DNA of 64,000 bases from Actinoplanes regularis (GCF_900188005.1 NZ_FZNR01000002.1:372001-436000); one strand, 5' to 3'; positions 15,397-28,228 are shown, counted from the stretch's first letter. Program-made: numbers and translations. Notes: generated by a model from the letters alone, not told the origin.

Positions 15397-15480
15397 AAGG
15401 ACCCGGCCTACTTCGTCGCGCCCGGCCACTGAGAGGACGCCCCGGCCCACTCCGCCGCGCCCGACCTCTGAAAGGACGAC
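15346..15480. repeat. Tandem copies of the Nudix gene's 3' end
   Basis: The sequence encoding EDDAPAYFAAPGEAGF-stop is followed by two diverged copies (from about 15397 and 15433) that would read DPAYFVAPGH-stop and EDAPAHSAAPDL-stop, then the start of a fourth. Unit length varies between about 36 and 52 bp. The copies preserve the stop codon position and most codons. Confidence 0.75.
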
Positions 15481-15624
15481 CGGAAAGCCTGGTGGACCGC
15501 GAGATCAGAACCGGGAGCAGAACGGAATGTTTAGTGAGCCGAACCACTGAAGACAGGTTCGCCCGCGCCGATCAGGTGGCAACCTCGCCGAGCCCGGCAG
15601 GTCCACCGCTCGAAGGGCAAAGCC

Positions 15625-17298
15625 ATGTCCGCACGCCCCCGCCGGAACCTGCGGCAGTCCACGATCAACATGGCCGCCATCGGCACCCTTGTTCTGATCA
15701 CCGGCCTGCTGGTGCTCTCCGTGACGACGGTCCGGACGGCGGTCGGCGCGCAGAAGCGTGCCTATGAGCGTCAGGCCCAGTTCAAGGCGCTCGGCATGCG
15801 GCTGCAGGCCGCCTCCGACTACCTCACCGCCGAGGGCCGGCTGTACGCGGCGACCGGCGACGCCCAGCACCTGACGAACTACTGGACCGAAATCACCGCC
15901 ACCAAGACCCGTGACACGGTGCTCGCCGAGCTCAAGGACCTCGGCGCCACCGCCGACGAACTCGCCCTCGTCGATGAGGCCAAGGCCAAGTCCGACAAGC
16001 TGGTCGGGACCGAGTCGCGGTCGCAGCGCCTGATGCTGGAGGCCGCCGGCACGCCCGAGGCCGACATGCCGGCCGCGATCGCCCAGACCGCGCTCGACGC
16101 CGCCGACGAGGCGCTGAGCCCGGCCGGCAAGCGTGAGGTCGCCCGCACGATCATGTTCGACGACGCGTACGCCGCGGACAAGGCGGTCATCACCGCGCCG
16201 ATCGACGAGTTCCAGAAGCAGCTCAACGACCGCTCGGCGTCGGCCGTCGCGGACGCCACCGACCAGACGAACACCTCGATCGCCCTGCTGATCGCGCTCG
16301 CCGTCGCGTTGCCGCTCGCCATCGGCTCGGTGCTCTACCTGCTTCAGGCGAAGGTCGGCCGGGTCGTCGTCCGGTTCACCGACGCGCTGCACGCCCGCGA
16401 CCCCCACGACCTGTCGTTCCGGCTCACCCCGTCCGGCACCCGGGAGCTGTCGGCGCTGGCCGAGACGTTCAACGAGGAGTTGGAGAGCAAGCTCGGTCTG
16501 GTGCGCGCGGTCGCCGGCAGCGTCGACGCGCTGGCCTCCGCCTCCCAGGAGCTGTCGGTCACCGGCGAACTGGTCGCCGACAACGCCGACCAGGCCAGCG
16601 CGCAGGTGGGCGTCGTGAACACGGCGGCCGAGGAGGTCGCCGGTCACGTGCAGAGCGTGGCCGCCGCGTCCGAGCAGATGGGCATGTCGATCCGCGAGAT
16701 CGCCGAGAACGCCAACGTGGCCGCCCAGGTCGGCACCAACGCCGTCCAGCTGGCCGAGTCCACCAACCAGACCGTCACCAAGCTCGGCGAGTCCTCCCAG
16801 GAGATCGGCAACGTCATCAAGATGATCACCGCGATCGCGGAGCAGACCAACCTGCTGGCCCTCAACGCCACCATCGAGGCGGCCCGCGCGGGCGACGCCG
16901 GTAAGGGCTTCGCCGTGGTCGCCAGCGAGGTCAAGGACCTCGCCCAGGAGACCTCCAAGGCCACCGACGACATCTCCCGCCGGATCAACGCGATCCAGAA
17001 CGACAGCCAGGGCGCGGTCGCCGCGATCGCGGAGATCACCCACGTGATCGACAAGATCAACGAGTACCAGACGATCATCGCGAGCGCCGTCGAGGAGCAG
17101 ACCGCGACCACCCACGAGATCAACCGCAGCGTGTCGCAGGCCGCGACCGGCTCGGAGCGGATCGCCAGCAACCTCTCCGGGGTGTCTGAGGCCGCCCAGG
17201 GTGTCGCGGCGGGCATCGGCGAGGCCAAGCAGGCCACGGCAAACCTGGCCCGGATGGGCTCCGACCTGCAGTCCCTCATCGGCCACTACCACTACTGA
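15625..17298 (+). CDS. Methyl-accepting chemotaxis protein
   Basis: 557 residues. TM1 is at about 15-36 ([20 protein letters not shown]). A periplasmic-side helical sensor of roughly 170 residues follows, then TM2 at about 213-236 ([23 protein letters not shown]). A HAMP domain comes next, and then the cytoplasmic coiled-coil signalling domain. The kinase-contacting hairpin tip [20 protein letters not shown] is at about 404-423, the most conserved MCP signature. No che genes are nearby, so its histidine kinase partner must be elsewhere. The 228 bases before it contain the Nudix-tail copies; the 3' flank is again repetitive. The C-terminus ends HYHY with no CheR-binding pentapeptide. Confidence 0.92.
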   Translation: MSARPRRNLRQSTINMAAIGTLVLITGLLVLSVTTVRTAVGAQKRAYERQAQFKALGMRLQAASDYLTAEGRLYAATGDAQHLTNYWTEITATKTRDTVLAELKDLGATADELALVDEAKAKSDKLVGTESRSQRLMLEAAGTPEADMPAAIAQTALDAADEALSPAGKREVARTIMFDDAYAADKAVITAPIDEFQKQLNDRSASAVADATDQTNTSIALLIALAVALPLAIGSVLYLLQAKVGRVVVRFTDALHARDPHDLSFRLTPSGTRELSALAETFNEELESKLGLVRAVAGSVDALASASQELSVTGELVADNADQASAQVGVVNTAAEEVAGHVQSVAAASEQMGMSIREIAENANVAAQVGTNAVQLAESTNQTVTKLGESSQEIGNVIKMITAIAEQTNLLALNATIEAARAGDAGKGFAVVASEVKDLAQETSKATDDISRRINAIQNDSQGAVAAIAEITHVIDKINEYQTIIASAVEEQTATTHEINRSVSQAATGSERIASNLSGVSEAAQGVAAGIGEAKQATANLARMGSDLQSLIGHYHY

Positions 17299-17308
17299 CC
17301 ACACCCGC

Positions 17309-17392
17309 ACCTCTGACGACAGCAGCACCTCCGGCGACAGCGGCACCTCCGGCGACAGCGGCACCTCTGGCGGCAGCGGCACCTCTGACAAC
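17309..17392. repeat. 18-bp tandem repeat just after the chemoreceptor stop
   Basis: Four and a half units close to ACCTCCGGCGACAGCGGC start eleven bases after the stop codon. Unlike the array at 1785, the unit is unrelated in sequence, although also 18 bp long. No coding role is seen. Confidence 0.85.
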
Positions 17393-17542
17393 ACCCGGCC
17401 CGGGTCGGCACCACACCGACCCCGGGCCGTAGCCAGCCCCGCGAACGACCCAGGATCGGCACCGCCGCCGAAGGCCAGATAATCCGCACCACGCCACCCC
17501 GTCCCGGAGCCGGTGCCGCGAACGACCCAGCGTCGGCCCGCA

Positions 17543-17913
17543 CGCCGAAGGCCCAGGATCGGCATCGCACGGCAACAGCCCGAGGCCAGCGCCGCCCGCC
17601 AACACTCGAGGTCTGTCCACACCACGCGCCAACAACCCGAGGTCAGGGCCGCACGGCAACAGCCCAAGACCAGCACCACGCGCCAACAACCCAAGGCCAG
17701 CACCACGCGGCAACAGCCCAAGGCCAGCACCACGCGGCAACAGCCCGAGATAGGCATCGCACGGCAACAACCCGAGGCCAGCACCACCCGCCAACACCCG
17801 AGATCCCCACCACGCGCCGACAGCCCGAGGTCGGGGCCCGCGGCAACGGCCCGAGGTAGGCATCGCACGGCGACGGCCCGAGGGCGGGGCCGCGCGGCGC
17901 GGCCCGAGGGGTC
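17543..17913. repeat. 27-bp tandem repeat array between convergent genes
   Basis: About 13 units close to CGGCAACAGCCCGAGGCCAGCACCACG, with two alternating end types (AGCACCACG and GGCATCGCA). One frame would read RQQPKASTT nonapeptides on the plus strand, but no start or domain accompanies it, and the response-regulator gene on the minus strand begins to overlap that frame. The array fills the space between the chemoreceptor and response-regulator stops. Between 17393 and 17542 two diverged copies of a GAACGACCCAG-type segment are also visible. Confidence 0.87.
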
Positions 17914-17922
17914 AGCCGGGAG

Positions 17923-18594
17923 TCATGCGAGCCAGCCGGGGCGGATGAGACCCGCTTCGTATGCGTGGACGACCAACTGGGCGCGGTCCCGGGCACCAAG
18001 CTTGATCATGGTGCGGCTGACGTGGGTCTTCGCCGTAGCGGGGCTGATCACCAGGCGAGTCGCGATCTCGTCGTTGGAGAGTCCCTCGGCGACCAGCGCC
18101 ATCACCTCGCGCTCGCGGTCGGTGAGCTGGTCCAGCCCCCGCGGCGGCTCTGGTCGCCGGGCAGCACCCGACCCGACGAACTCCCCGATCACCCGGCGGG
18201 TCACGCTCGGCGAGAGCAGCGCGTCGCCGGCGGCCACCGCGCGCACACCGCGCAGCAACTCGACCGGTTCGGTGTCCTTGACCAGGAAGCCGGAGGCACC
18301 GATGCGCAGCGCCTCGAAGACGTACTCGTCCAGCTCGAAGGTGGTCAGGATGACCACCCGGGTACCCTCGCAGACCGGATCGGCCGCGATCCGCTTGGTC
18401 GCCTCGAGCCCGTCGACGCCGGGCATCCGAATGTCCATCAGCACCACATCCGGCTGGGTCGCGCGAACCATGGTGACCGCCTGCACGCCGTCCGCAGCCT
18501 CGCCGACCACCCTTATGTCCGGTTCAGCGTCGAGCAGGGCCCGGAAGCCCGCCCGCACCAGCGCCTGGTCGTCGGCCAGCACCACCGAGATCAT
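17923..18594 (-). CDS. NarL/FixJ-family response regulator
   Basis: 223 residues. The receiver domain (1-120) has acidic residues Asp8-Asp9, phospho-acceptor Asp54 (VVLMDIRMPG) and the conserved Lys in GFLVKD. The C-terminal LuxR-type helix-turn-helix reads LTDREREVMALVAEGLSNDEIATRLVISPATAKTHVSR. The ATG overlaps the stop of the sensor kinase gene upstream (ATGA), so the pair is coupled and probably cotranscribed. Targets are unknown, but the divergent DUF1707 gene next to the kinase is a plausible one. The stop is ten bases from the end of the 27-bp repeat array. Confidence 0.92.
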   Translation of the reverse strand: MISVVLADDQALVRAGFRALLDAEPDIRVVGEAADGVQAVTMVRATQPDVVLMDIRMPGVDGLEATKRIAADPVCEGTRVVILTTFELDEYVFEALRIGASGFLVKDTEPVELLRGVRAVAAGDALLSPSVTRRVIGEFVGSGAARRPEPPRGLDQLTDREREVMALVAEGLSNDEIATRLVISPATAKTHVSRTMIKLGARDRAQLVVHAYEAGLIRPGWLA

Positions 18595-20543
18595 CGTTCC
18601 CCCTCAGACGTCACACGATCCTCCGCGCTCTCCTCGGCACCGTCCCGCTCCGGCTCCCGCCGCACACAACCGTGCTGCTCCGGCTCCCGCCCCACGCCGC
18701 AGTCCTCCCCTGGCTCCCACCGCACGGCACCGTCGTTCCCCGACTCCCGCCGCGCGGCGCCGCTCTCCTCCGGCTCCCGCAACACGGCACCGTTATTCCC
18801 CGGCTCTCCCCGTGCGGCACCGTCGTTCTCCGACTCCCGCCGCGCAGCACCGCTCTCCCCCGGCCCCCGCCGCGCAGCACCGTCGTTCTCCGGCTCCCGC
18901 CGCGCAGCGCCGTCGTTCTCCGGCTCCCGCCGCGCAGCACCGTCGTTCCCCGGCTCTCCCCGTGCAGCGCCATCGTTCTCCGACTCCCGCCGCACGGCAC
19001 CGCTCTCCCCCGGCCCCCGCCGCGCAGCGCCGTCGTTGTCCGGCTCCTGCCGTGCGGCGCAGTTCTCCCTTGGCTCTCGCCGCGCGGCGCCGTTCTCGCC
19101 GGGGGAAGGTGGCGGAGCGCCGGAAGCCTGGGACGTCGTGCCGTTGGCCGGCTGCCGCGTCGGGAGGATCACGGTGACCAGGAAGCCGCCGGTCGGCGGG
19201 CGCCCCGCCTCCAGCCGGCCGCCGAGACTCTCCGCGCGGGCGCGCATCCCGGTGATCCCACTGCCTCGCTCACCGTCGGGGAGCGGAGACGGCGGCTCCG
19301 CCGTCACCGGCCCACCGTTACGGATCGACAGGTACAGGGCGGTCGGCAGATAGCCCACCGCGACGTCCGCCTCGGGCTGCGGTCCGGCATGCCGGCGTAC
19401 GTTGGTCAGCGCCTCCTGCACGATCCGATACGCCGCCCGGTCCACCTCGGCCGGCAGCTCGCGCGGCTCCCCGGTGACCGTGGTGCGCACCGGGATCCCC
19501 GCAGCCTCGGTCAACTCCTGCAACCGGTTCAGGCCGAGCGTCGGCTGCCGGGGCGCGGCCTCCCCTTCGGTCCGCAGCACCCCCAGAACGGACCGGACCT
19601 CGCGCAACGCCTCCGCGCTCGCGCTCTTGATCGCGGCCAGCGCCTCGCGCGCCTGCTCCGGCCGCTGGTCCATCAGGTGCAGACCCACGCCGGCCTGCAC
19701 GTTGATCAGCGACAGGTGATGGCCGAGCACGTCGTGCAGCTCTCTCGCGATCCGCAACCGCTCCTCGGAGGCCTGCCGGCGCTCCTGCTCGGCGCGTGTC
19801 CGGGCCTGCTCGGTGCGGGTCCGCGCCTGCTCGGCGTAGTTCTCGGCGCGCATCCGGGCGGCGGCGCCCAGCAGGATCATCAGGCCGAGCCCGGCGGCGG
19901 CGAAACAGGCCTGGCCGGTTTTCGGCTGCACCCCGGGGTCGAGGCCGAGCGGCCCGGCCAGGCCCAGGGTGACGCCGAGCCAGGCGGCCCAGGCGGTGGC
20001 GGCGCCGATCAGCGAGGCCTGGCGGCGGCCCTCGCGTGCGAGCGAGTAGAGCGCGACGGCGGGCGCCGCGGCGTAGGCCACATAGGGCGCGGCCTGGGTG
20101 GCGAGCACGATCGAGGCGACCGAGGCGACCGCGAAGACGGAGAGCGGCGCACGCCGCCGCCAGAGCAGCGCGACCGGCCCGATCAGCAGCAGGAGCGTGG
20201 TGAAGTTGTCCCACGGCCGGTACAGCCTGCCGTGCGCGGACAGGTTGTTCATGCCGACCATCTGGATGAACGTGGTCGCGATCACGACGCCGGACGGCCA
20301 GCCACCGTGCGCCTGCCGTATCCGGCGCCGCCAGTGCGGCCAGTCCCGCTCCGGCCCGTCCCGCCACGGCTCGTCGCGCCAATCGTCGGCCGCTTCGCCG
20401 GTCGGCGACCCCGGCGCCGCGGAGCCGGGCTCCGAGGTCCAGCCGGCCGATCCGTCCGGGCGGGCGGGATCCCCGGGGAACGGGCACCAGCCGTCACGGC
20501 CGCCGTCCGGCCGCCGCCCTCGATCCCGGCCACGCTCCCTCAT
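18591..20543 (-). CDS. Sensor histidine kinase (HisKA_3) with a repetitive C-terminal tail
   Basis: 650 residues. After a Gly/Pro/Arg-rich N-terminus of about 75 residues, five or six membrane segments run to about residue 230. The dimerisation/phosphotransfer helix holds His270 (RIARELHDVLGHHLSLI). The HATPase_c domain reads DRAAYRIVQEALTNVRRHA, then GERGSGITGMRARAESLGGRLEAG and ends near residue 460. From about residue 480 the chain is 15 degenerate decapeptides (RREPENDGAA type) encoded by a 30-bp repeat. Normal kinases of this class stop near residue 400-460. The tail is charged and probably disordered. Coupled with the response regulator by a 4-base overlap. Confidence 0.9.
   Translation of the reverse strand: MRERGRDRGRRPDGGRDGWCPFPGDPARPDGSAGWTSEPGSAAPGSPTGEAADDWRDEPWRDGPERDWPHWRRRIRQAHGGWPSGVVIATTFIQMVGMNNLSAHGRLYRPWDNFTTLLLLIGPVALLWRRRAPLSVFAVASVASIVLATQAAPYVAYAAAPAVALYSLAREGRRQASLIGAATAWAAWLGVTLGLAGPLGLDPGVQPKTGQACFAAAGLGLMILLGAAARMRAENYAEQARTRTEQARTRAEQERRQASEERLRIARELHDVLGHHLSLINVQAGVGLHLMDQRPEQAREALAAIKSASAEALREVRSVLGVLRTEGEAAPRQPTLGLNRLQELTEAAGIPVRTTVTGEPRELPAEVDRAAYRIVQEALTNVRRHAGPQPEADVAVGYLPTALYLSIRNGGPVTAEPPSPLPDGERGSGITGMRARAESLGGRLEAGRPPTGGFLVTVILPTRQPANGTTSQASGAPPPSPGENGAARREPRENCAARQEPDNDGAARRGPGESGAVRRESENDGAARGEPGNDGAARREPENDGAARREPENDGAARRGPGESGAARRESENDGAARGEPGNNGAVLREPEESGAARRESGNDGAVRWEPGEDCGVGREPEQHGCVRREPERDGAEESAEDRVTSEGER
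18637..19104 (-). repeat. 30-bp in-frame repeat array forming the kinase tail
   Basis: Fifteen decapeptide-encoding units, plus-strand form close to CCGGCTCCCGCCGCGCAGCA followed by CCGTCGTTCT. A higher-order period is visible: the series RRGPGESGA(A/V), RRESENDGAA, RGEPGN(D/N)GA occurs twice, about 150 bp apart. The unit is a multiple of three, so the coupled start of the response regulator stays in register. Confidence 0.9.
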
Positions 20544-20765
20544 GCTGCCGAAACTACGTCACGACGGCCCGGGCGGGCATCGGTCCACGGACCGGATCTC
20601 GGCATACGCCCATGGACGTACCTCCGGGGTCCCGGCTACTCCCACGGTCGTACCCGAAGAGATCCCACGGCCCCGGCCCACCTCGCCCGGATGCTTCCCC
20701 GGGCCGACGCGCCGCCGCCGGCCGGCGGCGACCCTGGATTGCAGGAACCCGCCGAGGAGGACATC

Positions 20766-21209
20766 GTGCATCCCGAACAAGTCACCAGGCCCGAGCCGGC
20801 CCGGCTGCGGACCTCCGACACCGAACGCGAGGAGATCGCCGAGATCGTGCGCGCCGCGATGGCCGAGGGCCGTCTCAGCCTGGACGAGGGTGAGGAACGC
20901 CTGGCCGGCGCATACGCCGCGAAGTACCGCGACGAGTTGGATCAGCTGACCCGGGACCTGCCGCACGGCGGCCGGCAGGCGCTGGCCCGCATGCCACACC
21001 GGCGCGCCGCGACACGCCGGTCGTTGCAGCGGCACGGCAGCTTCGTCATGATCGCCGCCGGGGTGCTGACCGCGCTCTGGCTGCTCTCCGGCGCGCACTG
21101 GTTCTGGCCGGCCATCCCGCTGTTCTTCCTGGTGATGGGCCTGATCCGGCACGCCCGCTGGGGCCACTACGAGCTTCGCTACACGCACACGGCGCACCTG
21201 CGCCACTGA
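20766..21209 (+). CDS. DUF1707 membrane protein
   Basis: 147 residues. The N-terminal DUF1707/SHOCT-like domain (RTSDTEREEIAEIVRAAMAEGRLSLDEGEERLAGAYAAKYRDELDQLTRDLP) is followed by two membrane helices (SFVMIAAGVLTALWLL and FWPAIPLFFLVMGLI) and a short His/Arg tail. The GTG start has GAGGAGG five bases upstream. DUF1707 genes are frequent next to two-component systems in actinobacteria; their function is not known. Divergent from the kinase gene, with 222 bases between that hold no other recognised element. Confidence 0.85.
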   Translation: MHPEQVTRPEPARLRTSDTEREEIAEIVRAAMAEGRLSLDEGEERLAGAYAAKYRDELDQLTRDLPHGGRQALARMPHRRAATRRSLQRHGSFVMIAAGVLTALWLLSGAHWFWPAIPLFFLVMGLIRHARWGHYELRYTHTAHLRH

Positions 21210-21319
21210 TGGACGACTGTCGGGTGGCCGACTCCACTCCGCTGTGGACGTGCCGGTCGTTGATCTTCGCTCCCCGCTCTGCGAGAGTGTCGCAGTTTGT
21301 TCGGGGAGGGACGACGCAC

Positions 21320-22144
21320 ATGATGGGTCCGTCGCACGCACTGTCGGGGGCGGCCGCCTGGCTGGCCGGCAGCTGGGCGCTCGACCAGTTCGCTGACTAT
21401 CACCAGACGCCGCTGATGATCGGCGTGGGCACCGCGATGGCCGCCGGCGGCGCGCTGCTGCCCGACTTCGACCTGTCCGGCAAGGTGACCACCAACCAGG
21501 GTGGCGCCACGGTCGCCCGTACCTTCGGGGTCATCTCGCTCTTCGTGGCCGAGGTGATCGAGAAGATCTCGCTGGGGATCTACACGGCGACCCGGCAGAG
21601 CAAGGACCCGAAGCGGGACCACGGGCACCGGACCTTCACGCACACCCTGCCGTTCGCGGCACTGATCGGCTGGGGCACCACCGAGCTCGCCGCGCACTAC
21701 GGCAAGTGGGCGGTGGTCGGCATCATCTTCTTCATGGCCGGCCTGGCGCTGCGCGGCCTGTTCGAGAAGTGGGCGGAGAAGGCCGGCTGGCTGATCGTCA
21801 CGCTCGCCGCGGCCGCCATCGCCTGGTTCACCGCGGTCAACCTGCCCGGCGACCGGGGCTATCCGCTGCTCGGTTTCGCGGTCGGCGCCGGCTGTGTGGT
21901 GCACCTGCTCGGCGACATGATCACCAAGAACGGCGTGCCGATCTTCTGGCCGATCCCGACCGGGCGTGGCCGGATGTGGCGGATGATCGGCATCCCGAAC
22001 CGGTTCGCGGTGAAGGTCGGCGGCAAGACCGAGACGGTCATCCTGAGCACCGCCTTCACGGTGATCTCCCTGGTGTCGCTCGTCGGCCTGTTCGCGCCGG
22101 TCCTCCTGGAGCGCCTGAACCTGGACATCTGGGCGTCCAAGTAG
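21320..22144 (+). CDS. YdjM-like (DUF457) membrane-bound metal-dependent hydrolase
   Basis: 274 residues with several membrane helices. The family signature is present: GPSHALSGAAAWL near the start, GALLPDFDLSGK, HRTFTHTLPFA and VHLLGDMITKNGVPIFWPI. Together these give conserved His and Asp residues predicted to bind a metal at the membrane face. E. coli YdjM belongs to the LexA regulon, but no LexA box was recognised here. ATG 21320 follows GGGGAGGG by nine bases; a second ATG follows directly. The actual substrate is unknown. A perfect hairpin separates it from the convergent gluconate kinase gene. Confidence 0.82.
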   Translation: MMGPSHALSGAAAWLAGSWALDQFADYHQTPLMIGVGTAMAAGGALLPDFDLSGKVTTNQGGATVARTFGVISLFVAEVIEKISLGIYTATRQSKDPKRDHGHRTFTHTLPFAALIGWGTTELAAHYGKWAVVGIIFFMAGLALRGLFEKWAEKAGWLIVTLAAAAIAWFTAVNLPGDRGYPLLGFAVGAGCVVHLLGDMITKNGVPIFWPIPTGRGRMWRMIGIPNRFAVKVGGKTETVILSTAFTVISLVSLVGLFAPVLLERLNLDIWASK

Positions 22145-22149
22145 CCCAC

Positions 22150-22180
22150 GCACGTCCGGGCGTCCAGCGCCCGGACGTGC
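22150..22180. terminator. Bidirectional stem-loop between convergent genes
   Basis: Perfect 13-bp stem GCACGTCCGGGCG / CGCCCGGACGTGC with a five-base loop, midway between the stops of the YdjM-like gene and gntK. It can serve both transcripts. Confidence 0.8.
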
Positions 22181-22192
22181 CTGCAGGGCGGC

Positions 22193-22678
22193 TCAGAGGC
22201 GGCTCAGCACCTTCTCGACGATCCTGTCGAGGGGCAGCGTCGCGTCCACGCCGATCCCGTTCTCGTCCACGCCCAGCGGCTCCAGGACGGCGAACTGCGA
22301 CGCGACCAGGGTGCTCGGCATGAAGTGGCCGGACCGCCCGTTCACCCGGGCGGTCGCGACCTCCGGGGTCAGCACCAGGTGGACGAAGAACGCACCCGGG
22401 TCGCCGCCGCGCAGCACGTCGCGGTAGACCCGCTTGAGCGCGGAGCAGGACACCACCAGCCCCCGCCCCGCCGCCGTCCCGATCCGGCCGGCGATCGCCG
22501 CCAGCCACGGCTCGCGGTCGGCGTCGGTGAGCGCCTCACCGCCGTGCATCTTGGACACGTTGGACGGTGGGTGGAAGTCGTCGGCCTCCGCGTACGGCAC
22601 CTCGAGCCGGTCGGCCAGCGCCTTGCCGACCGTGCTCTTGCCGCAGCCGGCGACCCCCATCACCACGATCGGGACCAT
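22193..22678 (-). CDS. gntK: Gluconokinase
   Basis: 161 residues, the usual size of GntK. It phosphorylates D-gluconate to 6-phosphogluconate with ATP, feeding the pentose phosphate route. The P-loop is GVAGCGKST (8-16), followed by the family motifs YAEADDFHPPSNVSKMHGGEALTDADREPWL, VVSCSALKRVYRD, and HLVLTPEVATARVNGRSGHFMPSTLVASQF. It lies 15 bases after metH on the same strand and may be read from the metH transcript. No gluconate transporter is adjacent. Confidence 0.93.
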   Translation of the reverse strand: MVPIVVMGVAGCGKSTVGKALADRLEVPYAEADDFHPPSNVSKMHGGEALTDADREPWLAAIAGRIGTAAGRGLVVSCSALKRVYRDVLRGGDPGAFFVHLVLTPEVATARVNGRSGHFMPSTLVASQFAVLEPLGVDENGIGVDATLPLDRIVEKVLSRL

Positions 22679-22693
22679 CCCCGGGCTCTCCCG

Positions 22694-26317
<3,624 letters not shown>

Positions 26318-26325
26318 GGGATACA

Positions 26326-26416
26326 CCTCCGAGAGAGTCGGAGGCGCCCTTGTTCGCGGGTGGATCACCGGTCGAGCGTGACGGGTGGCCCCGCTGCAGC
26401 GCCTCTCGGCCGGACC
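26326..26416 (-). promoter_or_regulatory. S-adenosylhomocysteine (SAH) riboswitch controlling metH translation
   Basis: Read on the minus strand, the RNA has GGCCGAG-AGGCGCTGCAGC, a P2 stem CGGG-GCCA-CCCG, and CACGCTCGACC closing P1, matching the SAH aptamer layout. A later GCGCCTC (plus 26341-26347) can form the pseudoknot with GAGGCGC (plus 26399-26405). The same CCTC bases belong to CCTCCGA (plus 26338-26344), which can pair with TCGGAGG (plus 26326-26332), the metH Shine-Dalgarno. Aptamer folding would therefore free the ribosome-binding site, making an ON switch when SAH accumulates. This class is known before metH and ahcY genes. Confidence 0.82.
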
Positions 26417-26435
26417 CCCAACTTTACCCACTCCC

Positions 26436-28103
26436 TCACTTGGCATCCGCGTAGGAACCAACCACTGAGACGTCCAGCGGGAACCGCACCTCGGTGGCGC
26501 CGAAAAGCATCCGTCCGGCCCTGGTGGCGCACTCGCGAACCGCTTCGGAAACCTGTTCTGCCTGGTCAGCTGGGCAGTGCACGACCACCTCGTCGTGCAC
26601 GAACGCGACCAGCTCGGCCCGCGTGCCGGCCAGCGCGGTCCGGAGGGTGGCGAGCAGGATCAGCGCCCACTCGGCGGCGGTGGCCTGGATCACGAAGTTC
26701 CGGGTGAATCGCCCCCTCGCCCGTCCGGGTGGTGGAGCCACCTCATCGGGTGGATCCAGCCCGGCGTCGCGGGCCGGGCCGGCGGCCGGTGGACAGGTGC
26801 GGCCGAGCCAGGAGCGGACGAGCCCGCCGTTCTCCCCCGTCCGGGCGGCCTGCTCCACGTAGTCGAAGGCGGTCGGGTAGTGCCGGCGGAGCACGGCCAG
26901 GGCCGGGAGCGCGTCACCCCCGGTCTGCCCGTACATCGCGCCGATCAGGGCGATCTTGGCCTTGGCCCGGTCGCCGGCGAACGAGTCCCGGGCCAGCGCG
27001 GCGTAGAGGTCACCCGCGGCGGCGGCCCGGGCCAGCCGGTCGTCGCCGGAGACCGCGGCCAGGATCCGGGGCTCGAGCTGCCCGGCGTCGGCGACCACGA
27101 ACGTCCAGCCGGGGTCGGCGATCACCGCCCGGCGGATCACCTTGGGAACCTGCAGCGCGCCGCCGCCCCGGGCGCCCCAGCGGCCGGAGACGACGCCGCC
27201 CGGCACGTACTCCGGGTGGAAGCGCCCGTCGCGGACCCAGGAGTCGAGCCAGGTCCAGCCGTTCGCCGTCCAGAGCCGGTAGAGCTCCTTGAACTCGAGC
27301 AGCGGGGCGACCGCCGGGTGGTCGATCTCGCGCAGCACCCAGCGCCGCGTGTTCGGGATCTGGATGCCGGCCCGGGCGAAGGCGCGGACCACCTCGGCCG
27401 GCAGGTCGGGGTGCAGGTTGTGGGTGCCGAACGCCGCGTTGATCTCCGCGGTCAGCTCGGCGAGGCGGCGCGGCGGGCCGACCGGCTGGGGCGGGCCGAG
27501 CAGCTCGCGCAGCAGCCGGTCGTGCACGTCGGCGCGCCAGGGCAGGCCGGTGTGGCCCATCTCGGCGGCGACCAGGGCGCCGGCCGACTCGGCGGCGACG
27601 AGCGTCCGGAAGCGGCCGGGGTGTTCGGTCCCGGCGAGGCGGCGCTGCTGATCCGCGTACACCTCGATGATCGCCTGTTCGGCGTCGAAGCCGGCGGCGG
27701 GCGGCGGGCCGGCGGTTTCGAAGAGCGCACCCTGGGCGAAGCCCGGGGGCGCGGGCTCCGAGCGTGGCGGGTCGGGATGGACCGGGAGGCCGTGCAGCCG
27801 GGCCCGGGCCGCGGCGAGCCCCCGTGGCTCGCCCCAGCGCCCGGCGTGCCCGGAGAGCAGCGCCTCGGTCAGCTCCAGGTCATGGCAGCGCGCGACCCGG
27901 ACGCCGGCGCGCAGCAGCGCGGGATAGATGTCGGTGGTGGCCGGCCAGATCCAGCGTGGCTGATCCGCCGCCTCCCGCTCGGCGATCGCGGTGGCGAGGT
28001 CGGCGACGGGACGCGACGGGACGCCGGCGGGCATCTCCACGAGGCGTCCGCCCCGGCCCTCCGCATCCTGAACCGCCGCCACCAGCATGATCAGCATTGT
28101 CAC
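26436..28103 (-). CDS. Bifunctional 3'-5' exonuclease / Pol I-like DNA polymerase (actinobacterial type)
   Basis: 555 residues, shorter than Pol I because the 5' nuclease is absent and the N-terminal exonuclease-like domain is reduced. The polymerase half is family A. Motif A is [17 protein letters not shown], in place of the usual DYSQIELR. Motif B region is [21 protein letters not shown]. Motif C is [12 protein letters not shown], with the catalytic HDE. Both metal-binding aspartates are therefore present (Asp in VADAG, Asp in HDE). The family is annotated in actinobacteria beside the main Pol I; its cellular role is not settled. Stands alone upstream of the metH riboswitch. Confidence 0.83.
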   Translation of the reverse strand: MTMLIMLVAAVQDAEGRGGRLVEMPAGVPSRPVADLATAIAEREAADQPRWIWPATTDIYPALLRAGVRVARCHDLELTEALLSGHAGRWGEPRGLAAARARLHGLPVHPDPPRSEPAPPGFAQGALFETAGPPPAAGFDAEQAIIEVYADQQRRLAGTEHPGRFRTLVAAESAGALVAAEMGHTGLPWRADVHDRLLRELLGPPQPVGPPRRLAELTAEINAAFGTHNLHPDLPAEVVRAFARAGIQIPNTRRWVLREIDHPAVAPLLEFKELYRLWTANGWTWLDSWVRDGRFHPEYVPGGVVSGRWGARGGGALQVPKVIRRAVIADPGWTFVVADAGQLEPRILAAVSGDDRLARAAAAGDLYAALARDSFAGDRAKAKIALIGAMYGQTGGDALPALAVLRRHYPTAFDYVEQAARTGENGGLVRSWLGRTCPPAAGPARDAGLDPPDEVAPPPGRARGRFTRNFVIQATAAEWALILLATLRTALAGTRAELVAFVHDEVVVHCPADQAEQVSEAVRECATRAGRMLFGATEVRFPLDVSVVGSYADAK

Positions 28104-28154
28104 CCGGGGGTGTGACAGTTTTCCCCGGGACCACGCCGCCGGTGAGAACGGGTA

Positions 28155-28196
28155 CGGGCCGGGCCGCCACCCCGGTGAGGTGGTGCGCCCGGCCCG
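28155..28196 (-). terminator. Stem-loop at the end of the sugar-transport operon
   Basis: CGGGCCGGGC pairs perfectly with GCCCGGCCCG, extended inside by CACC/GGTG pairing, about 30 bases past the last permease stop. It is the only strong structure between this operon and the polymerase gene. Confidence 0.65.
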
Positions 28197-28228
28197 TCAT
28201 CGGTCCGTAGGTCGTACGGCCGAGGGTC

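Noticed and set aside
17513..19177. 554-residue plus-strand protein with RQQPKASTT repeats
   Set aside because: It joins the 27-bp array to the antisense of the response regulator and kinase. It has no start signal, and both minus-strand genes are well supported.
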